DNA from: Eukaryota sp. TZLM1-RC
Taxonomy: Eukaryota; Metamonada: BaSk clade
Length of the DNA stretch: 64,000 nucleotides
Reading direction: 5' to 3'
NCBI GenBank assembly: GCA_040285825.1
Contig: JAUPSS010000010.1
Location: forward strand, 434,001 to 498,000
Shown here: positions 1-11,511 of the stretch, piece after piece
Numbering within the stretch: the first letter of the stretch is position 1
Layout: each line of letters begins with the position of its first letter
The notes under the pieces: generated by a model
Databases searched by the model: none
What the model saw: only the letters and a program-made list of their open reading frames with translations
Told to the model about the DNA's origin: nothing
Made by a program: the position numbers and the translations under genes

Positions 1-57
1 GATTTCCATAGAAGGACAATCAATACCATCAGCATGCGGCTTTAAGGTAAATACGTC

Positions 58-1137
58 TTAGAACTCTTTTAATGTATGAAGTAGGGACTTCTTGAAATGG
101 TCGTTGTCGAGGTTGATGGTACAACCAGATGAGTTGATGTGTTCCAACCAACGTGTGGAAACGTTGACGACTTCTGAAGCTTGTGATATTCGATGATCGA
201 ATTCGGCTTCAGGTAATAGTAATGTGCGACAGGCGTCGTCCATTCTAATGTAAATGCCCTTGTTGTTCATCAGTCCAAGGTGACTCAACAAGTCAGCACC
301 AATGAGGATGGTCTCATGTCCAGGAACGATGCTGAACTTGTGTTTCACATGTACAATCTGGGTAACACTACCTAGTCTAATGCTAAGGGTTCCAGAAGCA
401 GTACCAAGGGACTGTGAGGTAGTTCCATCAGCAATCTTGTAGAATATGGTTTCGTTGGAACGTGCCATGTTACAATTACTGATGACTTCTTCCGTGACTA
501 CTGAGCATGTTGCGCCAGAGTCGATTATGCCTTTAACTTCGACATTGTTGATCGAGAAATTTAATTGTAGGCAGTTGGTTGTGGACTTTATGGATTGTAC
601 CATGAATATTGTATCAGAATCGTATTCAGCTTGTTCTGAGAAGAAATTAGCTTGAATGTTGTGTGTCTTGGTATGTTCCAAGTTGGCCAAAGGATTGATT
701 AGGGATTCTTTCCATGTTGTGCTTTCTGTGTGGGGATGTGTTGTAGTTGTAGGGGGTATGGTTTCAAAAATGCGTAAATAGTGACGGGAACGTTTATTGT
801 ATGATGAAGAGCCTCTGCCTCTGCCGCGAGTGCCTCTTCGACTACGGAAACCAGAACCTCTAGAACCTCTGCCTCGAGCTTGCTGTTGAGCTTGTTGCTT
901 TCTCCACTTTTTGCTTCTTTGGCAGTCCTCACTAGGGCACCTTTCAGTCGGATGACCCATTTGTTTACAGAAATTGCATTGGACGTTGGAAGACGGTTGA
1001 GTAGAGCTTCCTTTTCGCCGTTGTTGTTTTGGGCGCCTGCCAGAGCTGGAACCTCTTGGTTTGGGGATAGCAGGGGGAGAAGGTACCGTCTGTCTGCGAT
1101 GGTTCTCAGTCTGAAATGAGATTCTGTTCTGATACAA
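58..1137 (-). CDS. Element A nucleocapsid zinc knuckle and retropepsin (Gag-Pol segment)
   Basis: This 359-residue open frame begins with a basic Arg/Gly-rich stretch. It has a CX2CX4HX4C zinc knuckle near residues 54-67, which binds RNA in retroelement Gag proteins. A retropepsin-like aspartic protease follows, with the catalytic DSGA motif near residue 208 and the downstream ILIGADLL segment typical of the second half of the fold. It ends at TAA (58-60), where related elements continue into the linker before reverse transcriptase. The stop replaces a codon expected to encode an aromatic residue, so it is probably a point mutation. The methionine assigned as start is arbitrary, because Gag-Pol would normally be read through from upstream. 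Confidence 0.75.
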   Translation of the reverse strand: MYQNRISFQTENHRRQTVPSPPAIPKPRGSSSGRRPKQQRRKGSSTQPSSNVQCNFCKQMGHPTERCPSEDCQRSKKWRKQQAQQQARGRGSRGSGFRSRRGTRGRGRGSSSYNKRSRHYLRIFETIPPTTTTHPHTESTTWKESLINPLANLEHTKTHNIQANFFSEQAEYDSDTIFMVQSIKSTTNCLQLNFSINNVEVKGIIDSGATCSVVTEEVISNCNMARSNETIFYKIADGTTSQSLGTASGTLSIRLGSVTQIVHVKHKFSIVPGHETILIGADLLSHLGLMNNKGIYIRMDDACRTLLLPEAEFDHRISQASEVVNVSTRWLEHINSSGCTINLDNDHFKKSLLHTLKEF

Positions 1138-1223
1138 GAAGTCAACGTGATTGATCTGCTCCTTGAAAGTTCTAGCATTACAGAAATTTTCGTATTCTAT
1201 TTGGAGAACACTGAAAAATTCTC

Positions 1224-4030
1224 CTAGGGTGTGGCCATCTGAGTAGTAATGGCAGGGATTGGACCAGATCCTGAGGAGTCTGTCCCTGATAATGGTGATG
1301 CCGATGCTTTCGATGACGTGAGAAGCAATTTCCCATTCGGGAAGTCGGTCGATGGGGTTTCCGTGATGTGTCTCATTTGTTGAGTCAAACCACGAACATC
1401 TTGGATGGCGGTGGAACGCGTTAAGACTCTGCCTATGTTAAGCATAAAGTCTATCCATCTGTTACCATAATCTCTCTCAGACCAATCCATGTTTACAGCA
1501 TGAAGTGCGTCCAGGGCTTGATCCAGTCTACTGAATTGGGTTCTCCTTAGGATCTGTTCCCAAATGTTGCGTTCGTCTCTGCTGGTTGGGACCATGGCAG
1601 AGGAAATTGAAAGGCCAGTGCCTTGATACCTTAAAGCGTTGAGAGCTTCAGGTGTAACGCATTCAGCTAAGCCTCTGGGACTAATGCGCATGGCAGATCT
1701 GAAGAGATCCCATTCATGAATTGGTTCACTGTCGAACCGTTGATCAGATGCCAGTTCTGCTGATCTAGCTAGTTCAAGTTCTTCGCGAAGTCTAGCAACT
1801 TCGCTGGCCAAAGCAACTTGGGCAGGATCCTCAATGTTACCTCGAGCCTCGTCTACAATTCTATCCGTGCGACTCCAGAGGATAAACTTGTTAACAAACT
1901 TGAGGAGTTTATCAACGTCTCTTAAATCAGTCGCGTCAAGAGTTGGACGTTTGGGGCGGTCCCTGCGTCTATTGTCCCTATCTCTTGATCCCACCATGGA
2001 AGATAGGAGAAGGTTACTATCGTAAGTACCTGAAAAAGTGGAACGTGAAGAACTAACCGTAGAAGGTGTAGGTTGGGCCGTGGGTTGAGTACTTGTTGAA
2101 CTAGTGGAAGGAGGTGTGGGTGGAACCACTGATTGTTCCATAGGCTGTGCAGGTGCTGGAGTGTGTTCCATCGGTGCTAACACAGTAGGAATAGAGTCAG
2201 GAGTTGGAGACTCATCGCTGACTTCCACTACAACATCCTTTTCAGTTTGTTCCATAGAAGGATTATGTGAGGGTTGAGTGGGGGGTTCTGTGGAAGTTTC
2301 CATAGGTTGTTCAACGGATGATGGAACTTCGTTTTGGTTAGGTTCAGGAGAAGGTTCTGTTTCTTCAATCTGGGCTGGAACCTGATATGAAGAGATCGCT
2401 GGTTGAACCAAGCGTGTTTTCTCGATACGACCTTCTACCATGACCCATTTCAACATCCTGGATTCTATACATCCAGGGAAAACAGTGACGAGCTGGAGAG
2501 CTCTTTGAAGATTACCAGATCTTCTGTGGTCGGGACCACAGTATGATGCTATGTGATCTGGACGTCTATCATACAGAAAGAGTCTTTCTCCGTATGTGGT
2601 TTCAGTGAACCACCACCCTGTTCTATAATCTCTGTCGGATATCAAGAGATGCGTTGTACCCAGGGCTGAACCTAGGGTAGGGGCAAGGGTTGTAGACGTT
2701 GATAAAAAGGTTGTCTTCGTCTCCAGCGAAGCGTGTGAATACTCCCTCTCGTGTGGTTCTCATGAACCTAACTCCGGGTCTAGGGTCGTGAGTGGGTTCA
2801 GGATCATGTCTCGTGTTCTCTGGAGTAATTCTTTCGTCGGAGAGGTATGGACCAATCCTTGGAGTGATCCATAATCCTAAGTCATTTTCGACTCTAGGAC
2901 CGAAAAAAGGAAGACGCCCATTGCTCATCTCCGTGGGAGGGATGGCTTCGGGGTCTTCTGGAATTACTTGAGAATCCCTATATCGGGCATAAGGATTGTG
3001 CTGACGGGAAGCACCGTGATCATGAACGCTAGAACTAGCGTGGAAGCTAGGGTCGAGAGGTGTCCGTTCAGTAGAGCTGAATTTGCGTGGAGCCTGAATC
3101 GCCCAATCAAGTCTTCTTTTGAGTTCCCCCATCCGTTGTTCACGGTAATGTTGAAAATCAACTCCAGTTCTAGACTCCTGGGGAGGAGCAGAAGATTGAG
3201 TTGTTGAAGATTCCGTAGCAGGTTCTTCATAATCAACCAGATCTGAGTAGATCTGCTCATATCTCTTCCTTTGTTCTTCAGACAGATATGAAGGAAGATT
3301 TGGGGTGCTATGAGCGGGATCATTAGCATGAGGTGGGGAGACCGTCAGATTGTCAACTCCGCTTACTGTGGTTGAAGTAAGGGGAGATCCTGAAGCTGGA
3401 ACAGCAGGATTTTGACTTACTCTCCTTACAGTTGGAACCGAAGGAAATTTGATGGGAGAATGAACCCTCAGACTCAGGTCTAGGAGATGAAGTTGGGACT
3501 TCAGTGTCCTGTTGATAGGGAGGAGTTTGGACTCCAGATCCTTCTGTGGTATTTTGAGAAGGTTGAACCATCTTTCTTCTTTGAATAGAAGGTGAAGGTG
3601 GAACTTCAGAGCTTCTCTGAGGGAGGGGAGAAGATGGGACTTCTGATACCCTGAGTGAAGAAGAAGAGGGAGGAGCTTCGGAATCCTCAGCATCTTTGTC
3701 GTCATAGGAGACTAACGAAGGGCTTCTTCCTTCCAAAGGAATGGAATCCTTAGGAGGGTTGTCTTCTTCCACAGGAACGGAATCCCGAGGAGGGGAGCTT
3801 CCTTCCATTGGAACGGAATCCTCTGGAAGGGAACTGTCTTCCTTTGGGGTAGAACCCTCAGGGAGAGTGGCTTCAGGAAGCGCGAAAACTTCTACTGAAG
3901 GAGGGGGCATGGGAGCTGGGTCTGTGGTTAGTGGTGAGGAAGAGGGACCAGTCTCTTCCTCGTGGATCCTGCATTGAGCCGTTGACGACCCAATACGTAT
4001 TGATGGTCTAGGATGGTTAGTGTCAGACAT
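1224..4030 (-). pseudogene. Element A Gag (frameshifted into three overlapping frames)
   Basis: Gag starts at 4030 just inside the LTR and runs through three overlapping frames (4030-3353, 3705-2623, 2645-1224). The N-terminus is very rich in Pro, Ser and Glu and contains a degenerate 12-residue repeat of the type PxDSxPxEGxxP. The capsid-like C-terminal part contains a PIHEWDLFRS motif (near 1700) that recurs in elements D and E. Alignment by eye to the copy at 52.4-55.8 kb places one frame break at a 5-bp deletion near 2640. No catalytic role is expected. Confidence 0.7.
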
Positions 4031-4045
4031 ACAGAGTAAAAGTAA

Positions 4046-4148
4046 TGAGATTTATTACGAAGAGGAATTGTATTCTCTCTTCTTAAACTAATAGGCGGAA
4101 TACTAATAAACTATCTAAATAAACTATAAATACTATTCAAGACTAACA
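4046..4148 (-). repeat. LTR of element A
   Basis: About 103 bp; on the minus strand it starts TGTTAGTCTTG and leads directly into Gag. Near-identical copies occur at 40146-40251 and 55795-55893. The outer end (4148) abuts the interrupted Gag of element B at a CTAG, the likely short target site. Confidence 0.75.
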
Positions 4149-4749
4149 CTAGAAGAGAACGTTGAAGACCTACGGGAAGAATTCCTCTGGCAAATCGATT
4201 CAGAAAAGCTGTGTCTGGTAACTTCAGTCCGGAAGCCCTACTCTTTACCTGGAGGAAACGTCGCAGGTAACAGGACATACGTTCTCGGACGTCACCAATA
4301 CGGACATCAAGCTTCAGTTCTGACATAGCCAGACTAAAATCTTCGTGCGTGGCGAACGATACGACAGATTGTAGATGTCTAAGAAGAACATCGTCACTGG
4401 AAGAGACGTCGGATTTCTGAAGAGATAGGGACTCTAACAGAAAAGAATCGACCAAGAGCCTTGCTGGAACAAGCTCTTTCTTAGGAGTCACAGAAGAATA
4501 GATCTTCCACTCTTGTAGGAACAGAAGAACATTCTCAACTTTCATAGAAGAAAGAGACGGGAGGTTGACAGATGGAACAGTCATCTGAAACAAGAAGGGC
4601 CAATAATTATTGATGCCGTCAGGCAGATGAACACACGAAGGAGAGAGAAAAATCTGAGTTTATTAATAAAACTGATTCATAAATGAGTATCACGTCATCA
4701 GTCGAAATACAAAGAAACATACTAATTCAATTTGAGTTCAACAACAACA
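4111..4749 (-). mobile_element. Element B copy 1 (small LTR element), LTR plus 5' Gag, interrupted by element A
   Basis: Positions 4749-4611 match the 140-bp LTR of the complete B copy at 19934-21036. They are followed on the minus strand by a Gag ORF (4593-) nearly identical to the first ~145 residues of that copy's Gag. The match stops at 4149 where the element A LTR begins; the rest of B would lie beyond A, outside the window. On the other side the LTR abuts a LINE fragment at 4750. Confidence 0.85.
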
Positions 4750-5340
4750 AAAACGCATGTGTAAAAGCCAATCATTGTTTTTAAACAACAGTCCATAAAT
4801 AGAAAGAACTTGATTAGCTAAATAAGGAGCAGAACAATTGCGTATATCTTTTAAAAATATTTCGAAAGCAGGATTTTCAGTTTTGGCCAAACCAAGTCTT
4901 AGTTCATAATCCAAGCTTTCATATAATTTAACCAAATGTTGTTGAAGCTTTTTCAAGCAAGAACGTAAATTTAGAAGTGAACGGTTGGGAATTTCTTGAA
5001 CAATTTGAGGAAAACACTGAATCCAGATATTAAAAGGCAAATGATTTAATTCAAATTGAAAATGATTTTGGTAAAAATTTGGTTCACCATTGAGCAGCTG
5101 AATATCATAAGGAAACCTTTAAAAAAATTCAAAAAAAAATTGTTTCTCCTCAAAATGCTGCTTTACACAAAATCGAAACTTGTGTGAAACCAATTCCACT
5201 CAAATCAGCAGAACAAGATACATGACTTCGAATAAAAGATTCATTTACTTCTAATAAAGAAGGAAAAATTTGACTCGAAGTTTGTTGAAAGATCTGCAAA
5301 AATGAAGAAATACCGAACGGAGGGTTGACCTTAAAACCTT
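4750..5340 (-). mobile_element. LINE fragment, subfamily c, interrupted by element B
   Basis: Minus-strand translation (ORF 5040-4738, upstream part with stops) matches the region between RT and zinc knuckle of the copies at 38.3 kb and 44.1 kb (segment WIQCFPQ...EIPNRSLLNLR, then the LDYELRLGLAKTENP block). The match ends at 4750 exactly where the element B LTR begins, just before the CCHC region. Confidence 0.7.
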
Positions 5341-5689
5341 CTTCGGATGATCTGTATGATCTACATAGTTTACCTAAAAGTAAGGAAATTTTTCACAAAA
5401 GCAAAAGGGTTTCCTTCGACTTAGGCACTAGAGCGCAATTGTACAATACACTAGAATAAACTAAAACTATTCTAAACTAATCAACAATAATTGAACGGTC
5501 AGATGTCAGTAACCCCAGTTGTTGTAACATGCCTACCCCAATTGAAATTTTTTTCGAACCTGTTGTAGTGGGAAGAAAAAGTTTTATTGATACTTGGTTC
5601 GCAATGCTGCCGACATTGAACGTCAGAATGTCCTGTGTACTCTCAAGCAAATTCGTTGATACATTACAGCAGGAATGAATTGTGTTATG

Positions 5690-5930
5690 TCGTTTTCATT
5701 TATGGACAAAAAATGGTGAAAGAAAAAACACTGAAAAGATTTGATATTTTTTTATGGCGTTCACGGATTCAATTTGCCATTATTAATAGATTACCGCGGT
5801 TTTTCAATCGAATTAGAGAAGCTTTAGCTAGACAGCAAGCAAATCAAGATTTTGTAGAGGAAATCTTGGTTTAATGATAGTCGTCCCATTAGTTATGATT
5901 TAACTTAATCAAGTGTGCAAATTCAATAAA
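5690..5930 (+). mobile_element. LINE 3' end, subfamily b
   Basis: Encodes the extreme C-terminus shared with copies at 14.5 kb and 36.0 kb (KRFDIFLWRSRIQFAIINRL and the tail ending FVEEILV). The same 3' UTR follows, ending in GTGCAAATTCAATAAAT. The 5' part is missing, as expected for an abortive target-primed insertion. Confidence 0.7.
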
Positions 5931-8900
5931 TTAATACTTTATGGACATTGAACACCGATTTGCTAAGTCAAGGGAAATGACAGAACAAACTGCAGCTGTG
6001 TTTATTATGCCTTTTATAACCGTATCGTTGATTCTAACCTGAAGCTCTAATAACAGAGGCTGCTTGGATCTGTTGTGATTTATACAAGGTGCAGATTCAT
6101 TTGCTCGATTACATAAATCTCTTTCTAGGCTGTTTAAACTCAAATATTTTTCTAACTGATTATTATCACCGAAAGAGAGTGGATTCAAGAGGGATGATTA
6201 AACTGAAAGTTCAGGTTGGCCAATTCAATAAATATGGCTCAATGCAGGAGCTGTAGCGTGCAATAATTGGTGTATATAAAATATATATGCACGATGTTTA
6301 TTACCTCTCGTACTACGGCCACCTCGGCCCCTATATCTACCTTTGCCTCTACAAAAATTTCTAAAACTATTAGGACTACCTCTGAACGATTTACATCGGC
6401 CTGTACTTTTGCCGGCACTTCCACGTTGGTCAATAAGAACCAAAAATCTGGTACATTCAGGATCTTTGCACTCTGCTATTACATGGCCCGATTTCTGATG
6501 ACAGGTGCAGAACTTATGATCCTCTCTGTGATGCTTTTTTTTCTTTAAGTTAGGGATGGATGATTCGGACTAGCTGGTCCCTTTCTTTCCAGCTGAGGTG
6601 TGAAAATCACCTGTTTCTATTTTGGGTCTGAAGCAGCTTTTTTTTGGAAGCAGCTTTCCTCAATATCTGAACCGTCTTCCTATTTTGTGCGACTATCAGC
6701 CATGTTAATAGGTCATTCTAACTTTTCTTGTTAGTTGGAAGAAGCTCACCAGCTTGTCCTTCCAATAACTTCCGTTGCAAAATTCGTCGAATAGTGGTTC
6801 AATGAAAGTTAGATTGCTGTTGCCTGTTAAAAAGGCATGTGTTACTGTTGGCATCCGAAGAGTGAATACTTCGCTCGAGTGATTCATTTCTTCGATCTTA
6901 GCTGATACATCCGTTATGTATGCAGACATGCTGTTTGCAGATATTCTGTCTGCAGGATGTCTTCATTGTTTTCCACATATATCGCGAATTCACTCACTGC
7001 GTCTTCGATTGAATTGACCTTACGCCAATTGAATTGAGGTTTGTGGAGGGCTAATTTGGCGTTATGGAGCGAGTTGGATTGGCTCCTCCTACAGAAAAGC
7101 AGTAGAATTTCTGCGTCTGTAGATTTCCATGCTAAGAATATGTTGTTGTTTCCAAAAGGAAATTGATTCTTGCACTGATGCAACCCAAAATCATTTGGGG
7201 GTTGGTCGTCGCCAAAATGGACCTAAAAAGGTCGTATGCATGAATTGGTGGCCCTATTGTGTGAATAAAGTTGGGGTCAATTCTGTAAATTTTAGGTGTC
7301 TGAAACGGGTTAAGCTGAGACTTTAAAGAATCTATTTGTTGTTGTATTTCGGGTGCTGCGCATTCTTGAATTGTGAGCAACTGAGATAGACTATTAACCA
7401 TGTCAGCGATTTGTTTCTGTTGTTGGGCTGAACTTGTCTGAAGCATTTTTATTATATCGACCTTTGTCGTTCTTCCTCCGCCTGTACTAATGGAGCGTAT
7501 CATGTTCTATAGCCTCTGTTTTATAGTAATATCCAATGTGAGACTGTAAATTTAGACCAAGAACTTGACGTGGGTCATGAATACCAGCTGATGTTTCTGA
7601 CCGAGATGATGATAGATCTTGTCTGCTCAATCCTGGACCTGTTTGATGTGAGGTCGACTCATCCATTGGAGCAGATGTGTCTGAGGGTTCAATGGTGAGG
7701 ACTTCCATAGAAATGTCCTGATTATCAGGCTGCGGTAACTTGTCTATTTGGAGATTTTGAAGAGGTTTCGGTTCCTCTTGAACGATGAGTTGGATGGATG
7801 GCCTGAAAGGTCTTATGCTTTGAAAAGGCGTATCCTCTATTCCTACTATTGGGGTGAAGGCAAAAACCTTGTTGTTAACCCAAATGTCTCCAATTTGTAC
7901 ATTGTGCTGATTAGGAGGAGACCTATAGGTGGAGATGACTGCCGTTCTCATATTGGCATGATTTCGTTTGTATGTAACTCCTTGTTCAGCAAAAATTAGC
8001 CTGAACGGTTGAGAAGCGGGTCTCATCTCCCACGAAATCAGGGTTCGATGATGATGAGTAGAACTCGTGAACCTCTATGACTACCGTATAATCTACTCCC
8101 GACGTGCTATTATCGTTATAAATTTTGTCCAGATTTGGTTTAAACCAGTCTGGAAGGAGGTGTACATTTTCAGGTCCATCTAAATTATTAGAGAAGTCTC
8201 GACCATATTTAATGACCTCCAGCCCACTTGGATTCTAAAATCATATATATCAAGGGTGGCTTTCTTTCCAATGAGATCGAATCTGCCAGCGTGAGGCTTG
8301 AACGTGATCGATTTGTATGATCAGTCAAATGGGGATAGTCTTATTCTGCGTTCGGCAGGTCTACCCGACAAATGTTTGCTCTCTTGGTCGAGACGCTCTT
8401 TAGAGTTCTGCAGTTCTTGTGGGGTGAGGGGAACTTCCCTGAAACCGTCTATAGTCTCGTTAAGCGTTTGTACCGAAACACAATTTTCTAAATTTGGGTA
8501 CAGGGACGTATCTAATGGGAACGACTCCACAAAGTCTGTTGGTTTCTGTTTTTCACTCTTTGCTTCTGCTAGAGTGGCAAGGAGCGCTTTCAACTCTGGG
8601 CTAGTGACAGGAGGTTCATCATGTGAGAAATTGGCCGTAGTCAGGGCTTTAGTAGCCGTTGAGTGGGCGTTTTCATTGGAAGGGATCACTTCCGAAAGAG
8701 TTAGACCTGGATTGGGGTTTTGACCCGAACTCGTATTAGGAGGAGGGAGATGAGGATCTCCGTTCGTTCGAGTGATAGTGGGTTGTTGACCCGACTTGAA
8801 TTGATCAGGAGTGAGTTGGGTTACACCTGAACTCGTTGTCCCTTGAGTGGAGTGTAAAACATTCGAACTCGTTTGATGTGGATTGAAATGAAATTTACCC

Positions 8901-9010
8901 GAACTCATACTATGAGGAGTGAGGTGTAAAAAACTTAAACTCGTTTGAGAAGGAGTGGAGTGGGTTACACTCGAACTCGCTTCTTCATATGGACTACTCA
9001 TGGCACTCAA
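5931..9010 (-). mobile_element. Degraded gypsy-type element E (Gag, zinc knuckle, protease remnant)
   Basis: Minus-strand order is a Ser/Thr/Pro-rich Gag N-terminus (9010-8321), Gag middle (about 8240-7487) and a capsid-like segment (7503-7132). A Cys/His knuckle-like segment with a basic Arg/Gly tail (about 6545-6225) and a decayed protease (6188-5931) follow. The capsid segment has PIHAYDLFRSIL, equivalent to PIHEWDLFRS in A and PVHQYDFVRSM in D. The protease catalytic motif reads NTAA instead of D(S/T)GA. The frame changes repeatedly, so this is a dead copy. Its left end is cut at a LINE 3' end. Confidence 0.65.
8321..9010 (-). CDS. Element E Gag N-terminal region with 12-residue tandem repeats
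   Basis: The longest intact frame of element E (229 residues). Residues about 10-75 form roughly five or six degenerate 12-residue units in which Ser-Ser and Thr-Pro positions recur, such as SSVTHSTPSQT and SSGVTQLTPDQF. The rest is low complexity. It is recognised as Gag only from its position upstream of the capsid, knuckle and protease remnants. Confidence 0.55.
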   Translation of the reverse strand: MSAMSSPYEEASSSVTHSTPSQTSLSFLHLTPHSMSSGKFHFNPHQTSSNVLHSTQGTTSSGVTQLTPDQFKSGQQPTITRTNGDPHLPPPNTSSGQNPNPGLTLSEVIPSNENAHSTATKALTTANFSHDEPPVTSPELKALLATLAEAKSEKQKPTDFVESFPLDTSLYPNLENCVSVQTLNETIDGFREVPLTPQELQNSKERLDQESKHLSGRPAERRIRLSPFD

Positions 9011-9940
9011 AAATATGTAGAGAGGATGGTGAAATAGGCCTCCTTTGAAAGATAAAAGATGTCTTACATACCTCAGACATCTTTTTGCTGTTTATAGTGC
9101 TGTTACTGTTAGCTTTTTGATGTGCCTGTGATGCACAATAATCGTTGTTGCCGTTAGGCATTATGCTAGCTGGGTGTGAGTATGGATTTATGTGTAAGGC
9201 GGGTTAGGATAAAGATAATTTTATTTAATGTTATTCTATATACATACTTAGGTACTCACTGATGAGATATTTACAACAGATGCAATTACAGAAAAAAACA
9301 GCAATCGACGGTATTTGTGAAAGTTGGTGCATAATAATGGCAGACGTGTTCACCTTAGTGTCAAAACATTCATTAATTGGATAAGGACATCAAAAAATTA
9401 CTCATTAATTCATATATATAGATGTATGGACATGTTCTCTGATAATGTCTGGCGCCCAGACAATTTTTACAGACATCTTTTTTCTTCGATATAGTGTCTT
9501 TTTGTTCAGCACAGTTCAAAATCAATTGTTTTTCGTAAAGAGTCATTGGTAAGTTCTTGGGATGGAGGCAACAGAAGTTGATTGTTAGTTTTTAAAGCCT
9601 TTTGAAGATGGTTATCTTATGGTTATGGTTATGTCTCTGATATTTTGCGAATCTGTGCAGGATTTCCAGCTGTTATACAGATTGTGGATAAACTCTTGCT
9701 GTCTTTGAATGTTTTCGTGTTCATACTCTCATTGTCGTGCATTTATGATAAAGTACGAGATATTGTGAATGAGGTAAAGTTGATTTATTTTTTTCTTGTT
9801 GTATTGAAGACTAGAATAGATTTTAAAAATAGATTTTAAACGAACAACTTATTTACAATGATCGTTTGTTTCGTGTGTTTGAACTATTATTGCCGTCATC
9901 CAGCTGAATAGATTCTACAATAACAATTTTTTTCTTTTTG
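9011..9940. other. Spacer with one zinc-knuckle remnant, otherwise no gene
   Basis: Most of this AT-rich stretch shows nothing coding. On the minus strand about 9590-9410 there is a coherent frame of some 50 residues ending in CKNCLGARHYQRTC, a perfect CX2CX4HX4C knuckle, followed by stops. It is probably a scrap of another retroelement or transposase. The element E LTR, if present, should be near 9011-9230, but I cannot delimit it. Confidence 0.4.
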
Positions 9941-10345
9941 TTAAACTATTTCTTCGCGGTGTATAATGAGCAACACTTGGTGCAAATGCATCAAAGCTGA
10001 AGAAAAAGGGCTGTTTGTCAAATGAGAAAAAAGTTACTGAAATCACAACCCAGCAGTATTGGCATGTAATTCATGAAATGTAGAGGAAGATTTAAGGCAC
10101 AAGTTTACAAATTTCCTCAGATTGTTGGACATTTGTGTTTCTGAAACATAGTTAATGACGTCTACATGACCAGTATCATGTACATATTTTCCAATAATGC
10201 AAAAAACACCTCAATAGGATTCATTTCGGGACAATACAATGGTAATATTCTATATTGTACAATAGTTTGTCACATTGCCTTATTAATGAATGGATGTTTG
10301 TGTAATTGACAACCATCTAAAACAATGATAACATTGAGATAAAAA
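9940..10345 (-). pseudogene. DDE transposase remnant (Tc1/mariner-like or related)
   Basis: Minus-strand translation from 10340 gives VIIVLDGCQLHKHPF, then an in-frame TGA, then YRILPLYCPEMNPIEVFF, followed by a frameshift and further matching sequence. The pair LDG-x-H and LPxYxPxxNPIE is the second Asp block and NPIE block of DDE superfamily transposases. The internal stop and frameshift show that it is dead. Inverted termini were not found, partly because gypsy element F starts within 150 bp. Confidence 0.6.
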
Positions 10346-10491
10346 CTCTTTTGCAAGTAACTAGCTTACGCAAAAGATTTTGAAACACGGCGGGTACATT
10401 TTTTAAACCAAAGGAGGCTCGGAATTACTACAGCGGTTTTCCGTTAATACTTGGGGTGTAAATTCAATTGCCAAAACGCCTTCGGCAAATC

Positions 10492-11049
10492 CTAAACAAT
10501 AATATATTCCGCAAATAAAAGAAATTTACATACATCAGTTATGCGGGGCACATCAGCTGGAACAAGTTTGGTTAAATCGTTAATACCTTTGTGTTCAGAA
10601 TAGTTACCAGTAGGTCGAAAGGCTATTTTAGGGACACAAACCAAGTAAATTGGAGAAACGAATGGACCATGGTATGGTACTGCAAATCCATTTCCTGACA
10701 AGGTATCAAATTCTTCTTGAGCGATCTTAAGCTTATCGGGAGGCAGGTAATGGGCTTTCTTAAAGACAATTTTGGTCTCATCAGGGAATTTAAGTCGCAT
10801 GGGCTCATACTTATATCTTTGTGGACCAGCTATTTTGGAGAAAATATGAGGGTACTTAAGTAACAAATTTTCAATAATAATAGTTAGTTCGGTATCGTCA
10901 AGTTGGAAAGCAGTCTTTTCAATATTTAAGAGGGCTTGTAGTAGCTTATTGTTCAGAGATTGGACAAATTCAGGGGCCTTCGGGCTATCAGTCTTTATGA
11001 AAGACAACTTCAGTAGAGGCGGGAAGAAAACAGTCAGGAATAGATTCAT
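10492..11049 (-). pseudogene. Element F reverse transcriptase, N-terminal fragment
   Basis: A 185-residue frame covering the linker and palm/fingers start of a gypsy-type RT: a KYPHIFSK segment, a basic KAHYLPPDKLKIAQEEFDTL stretch, a GNGFAVPYHGPFVSPIYLV segment and GINDLTKLVPADVPRITDV. The same blocks occur in element D RT (22362-23177). The YIDD catalytic box is absent because the element ends here. Confidence 0.65.
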
Positions 11050-11157
11050 GTTTTTGAATCTGAATGCTCTGGTGTGATAAATTGATGAACAGGAGATCTT
11101 CGGTTAACATGCCTAGCCTCTTATGTCCCATCAAATAATAAAGTTGTTTTCACAAAA

Positions 11158-11511
11158 TTAAAGGCAAAGTCTTATATTTACAAAAATAATTTGTGCGGTT
11201 CCATTGAGCATAAAGGCAAATCTACCTTTAGCGACCTTACTTTCAAATTGTTTTCCATCTGCTGAGTTTAAGAGGGTTGTATGGTCGGTAACAGTAAGGT
11301 TTGCTTTCCTTACTAACTTTTTGGATATGCAAAAAACACTTGCACCTGTATCTATCATTCCGTAAAGAACGTTGTTGGACTGAGTAAAAATCTTCAAATG
11401 TAATAAAGTTTTTTCCATGGGCTTATTAAGTTTTTGGTGGGTGAAAAAAAATCTTGGATTTATCAGGGATGACATGACAGGTAGGGGCAGGAGACGTATT
11501 CTTAGTTGCAT
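11158..11511 (-). pseudogene. Element F retropepsin-like protease
   Basis: A 117-residue frame with the catalytic DTGAS motif in the sequence GMIDTGASVFCISKKL, followed by the usual hydrophobic strand. It lies between the knuckle and the RT, as in other gypsy elements. No frame connects it to either neighbour. Confidence 0.6.

Larger units (their letters stand above)
1..4148 (-). mobile_element. Gypsy-type LTR retrotransposon A, 5' part, truncated by window edge
   Basis: Read on the minus strand, the element has an LTR (about 4046-4148), a Pro/Ser-rich Gag (4030-1224), then a CCHC zinc knuckle and an aspartic protease (1137-58). Next come a TAA stop at 58-60 and the start of a protease-RT linker that leaves the window. 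Gag is split by indels, including a 5-bp deletion near 2640 compared with the related copy at 52.4-55.9 kb. The element interrupts the Gag ORF of an element B copy (4149-4749), so it is the younger of the two. Order and motifs fit Ty3/gypsy-like elements; RT and integrase are not visible here. Confidence 0.8.

Noticed and set aside
1834-2025. Plus-strand frames antisense to Gag (also 3741-3977, 55330-55675)
   Set aside because: Low-complexity reverse reading of Pro/Ser/Glu-rich repeats.
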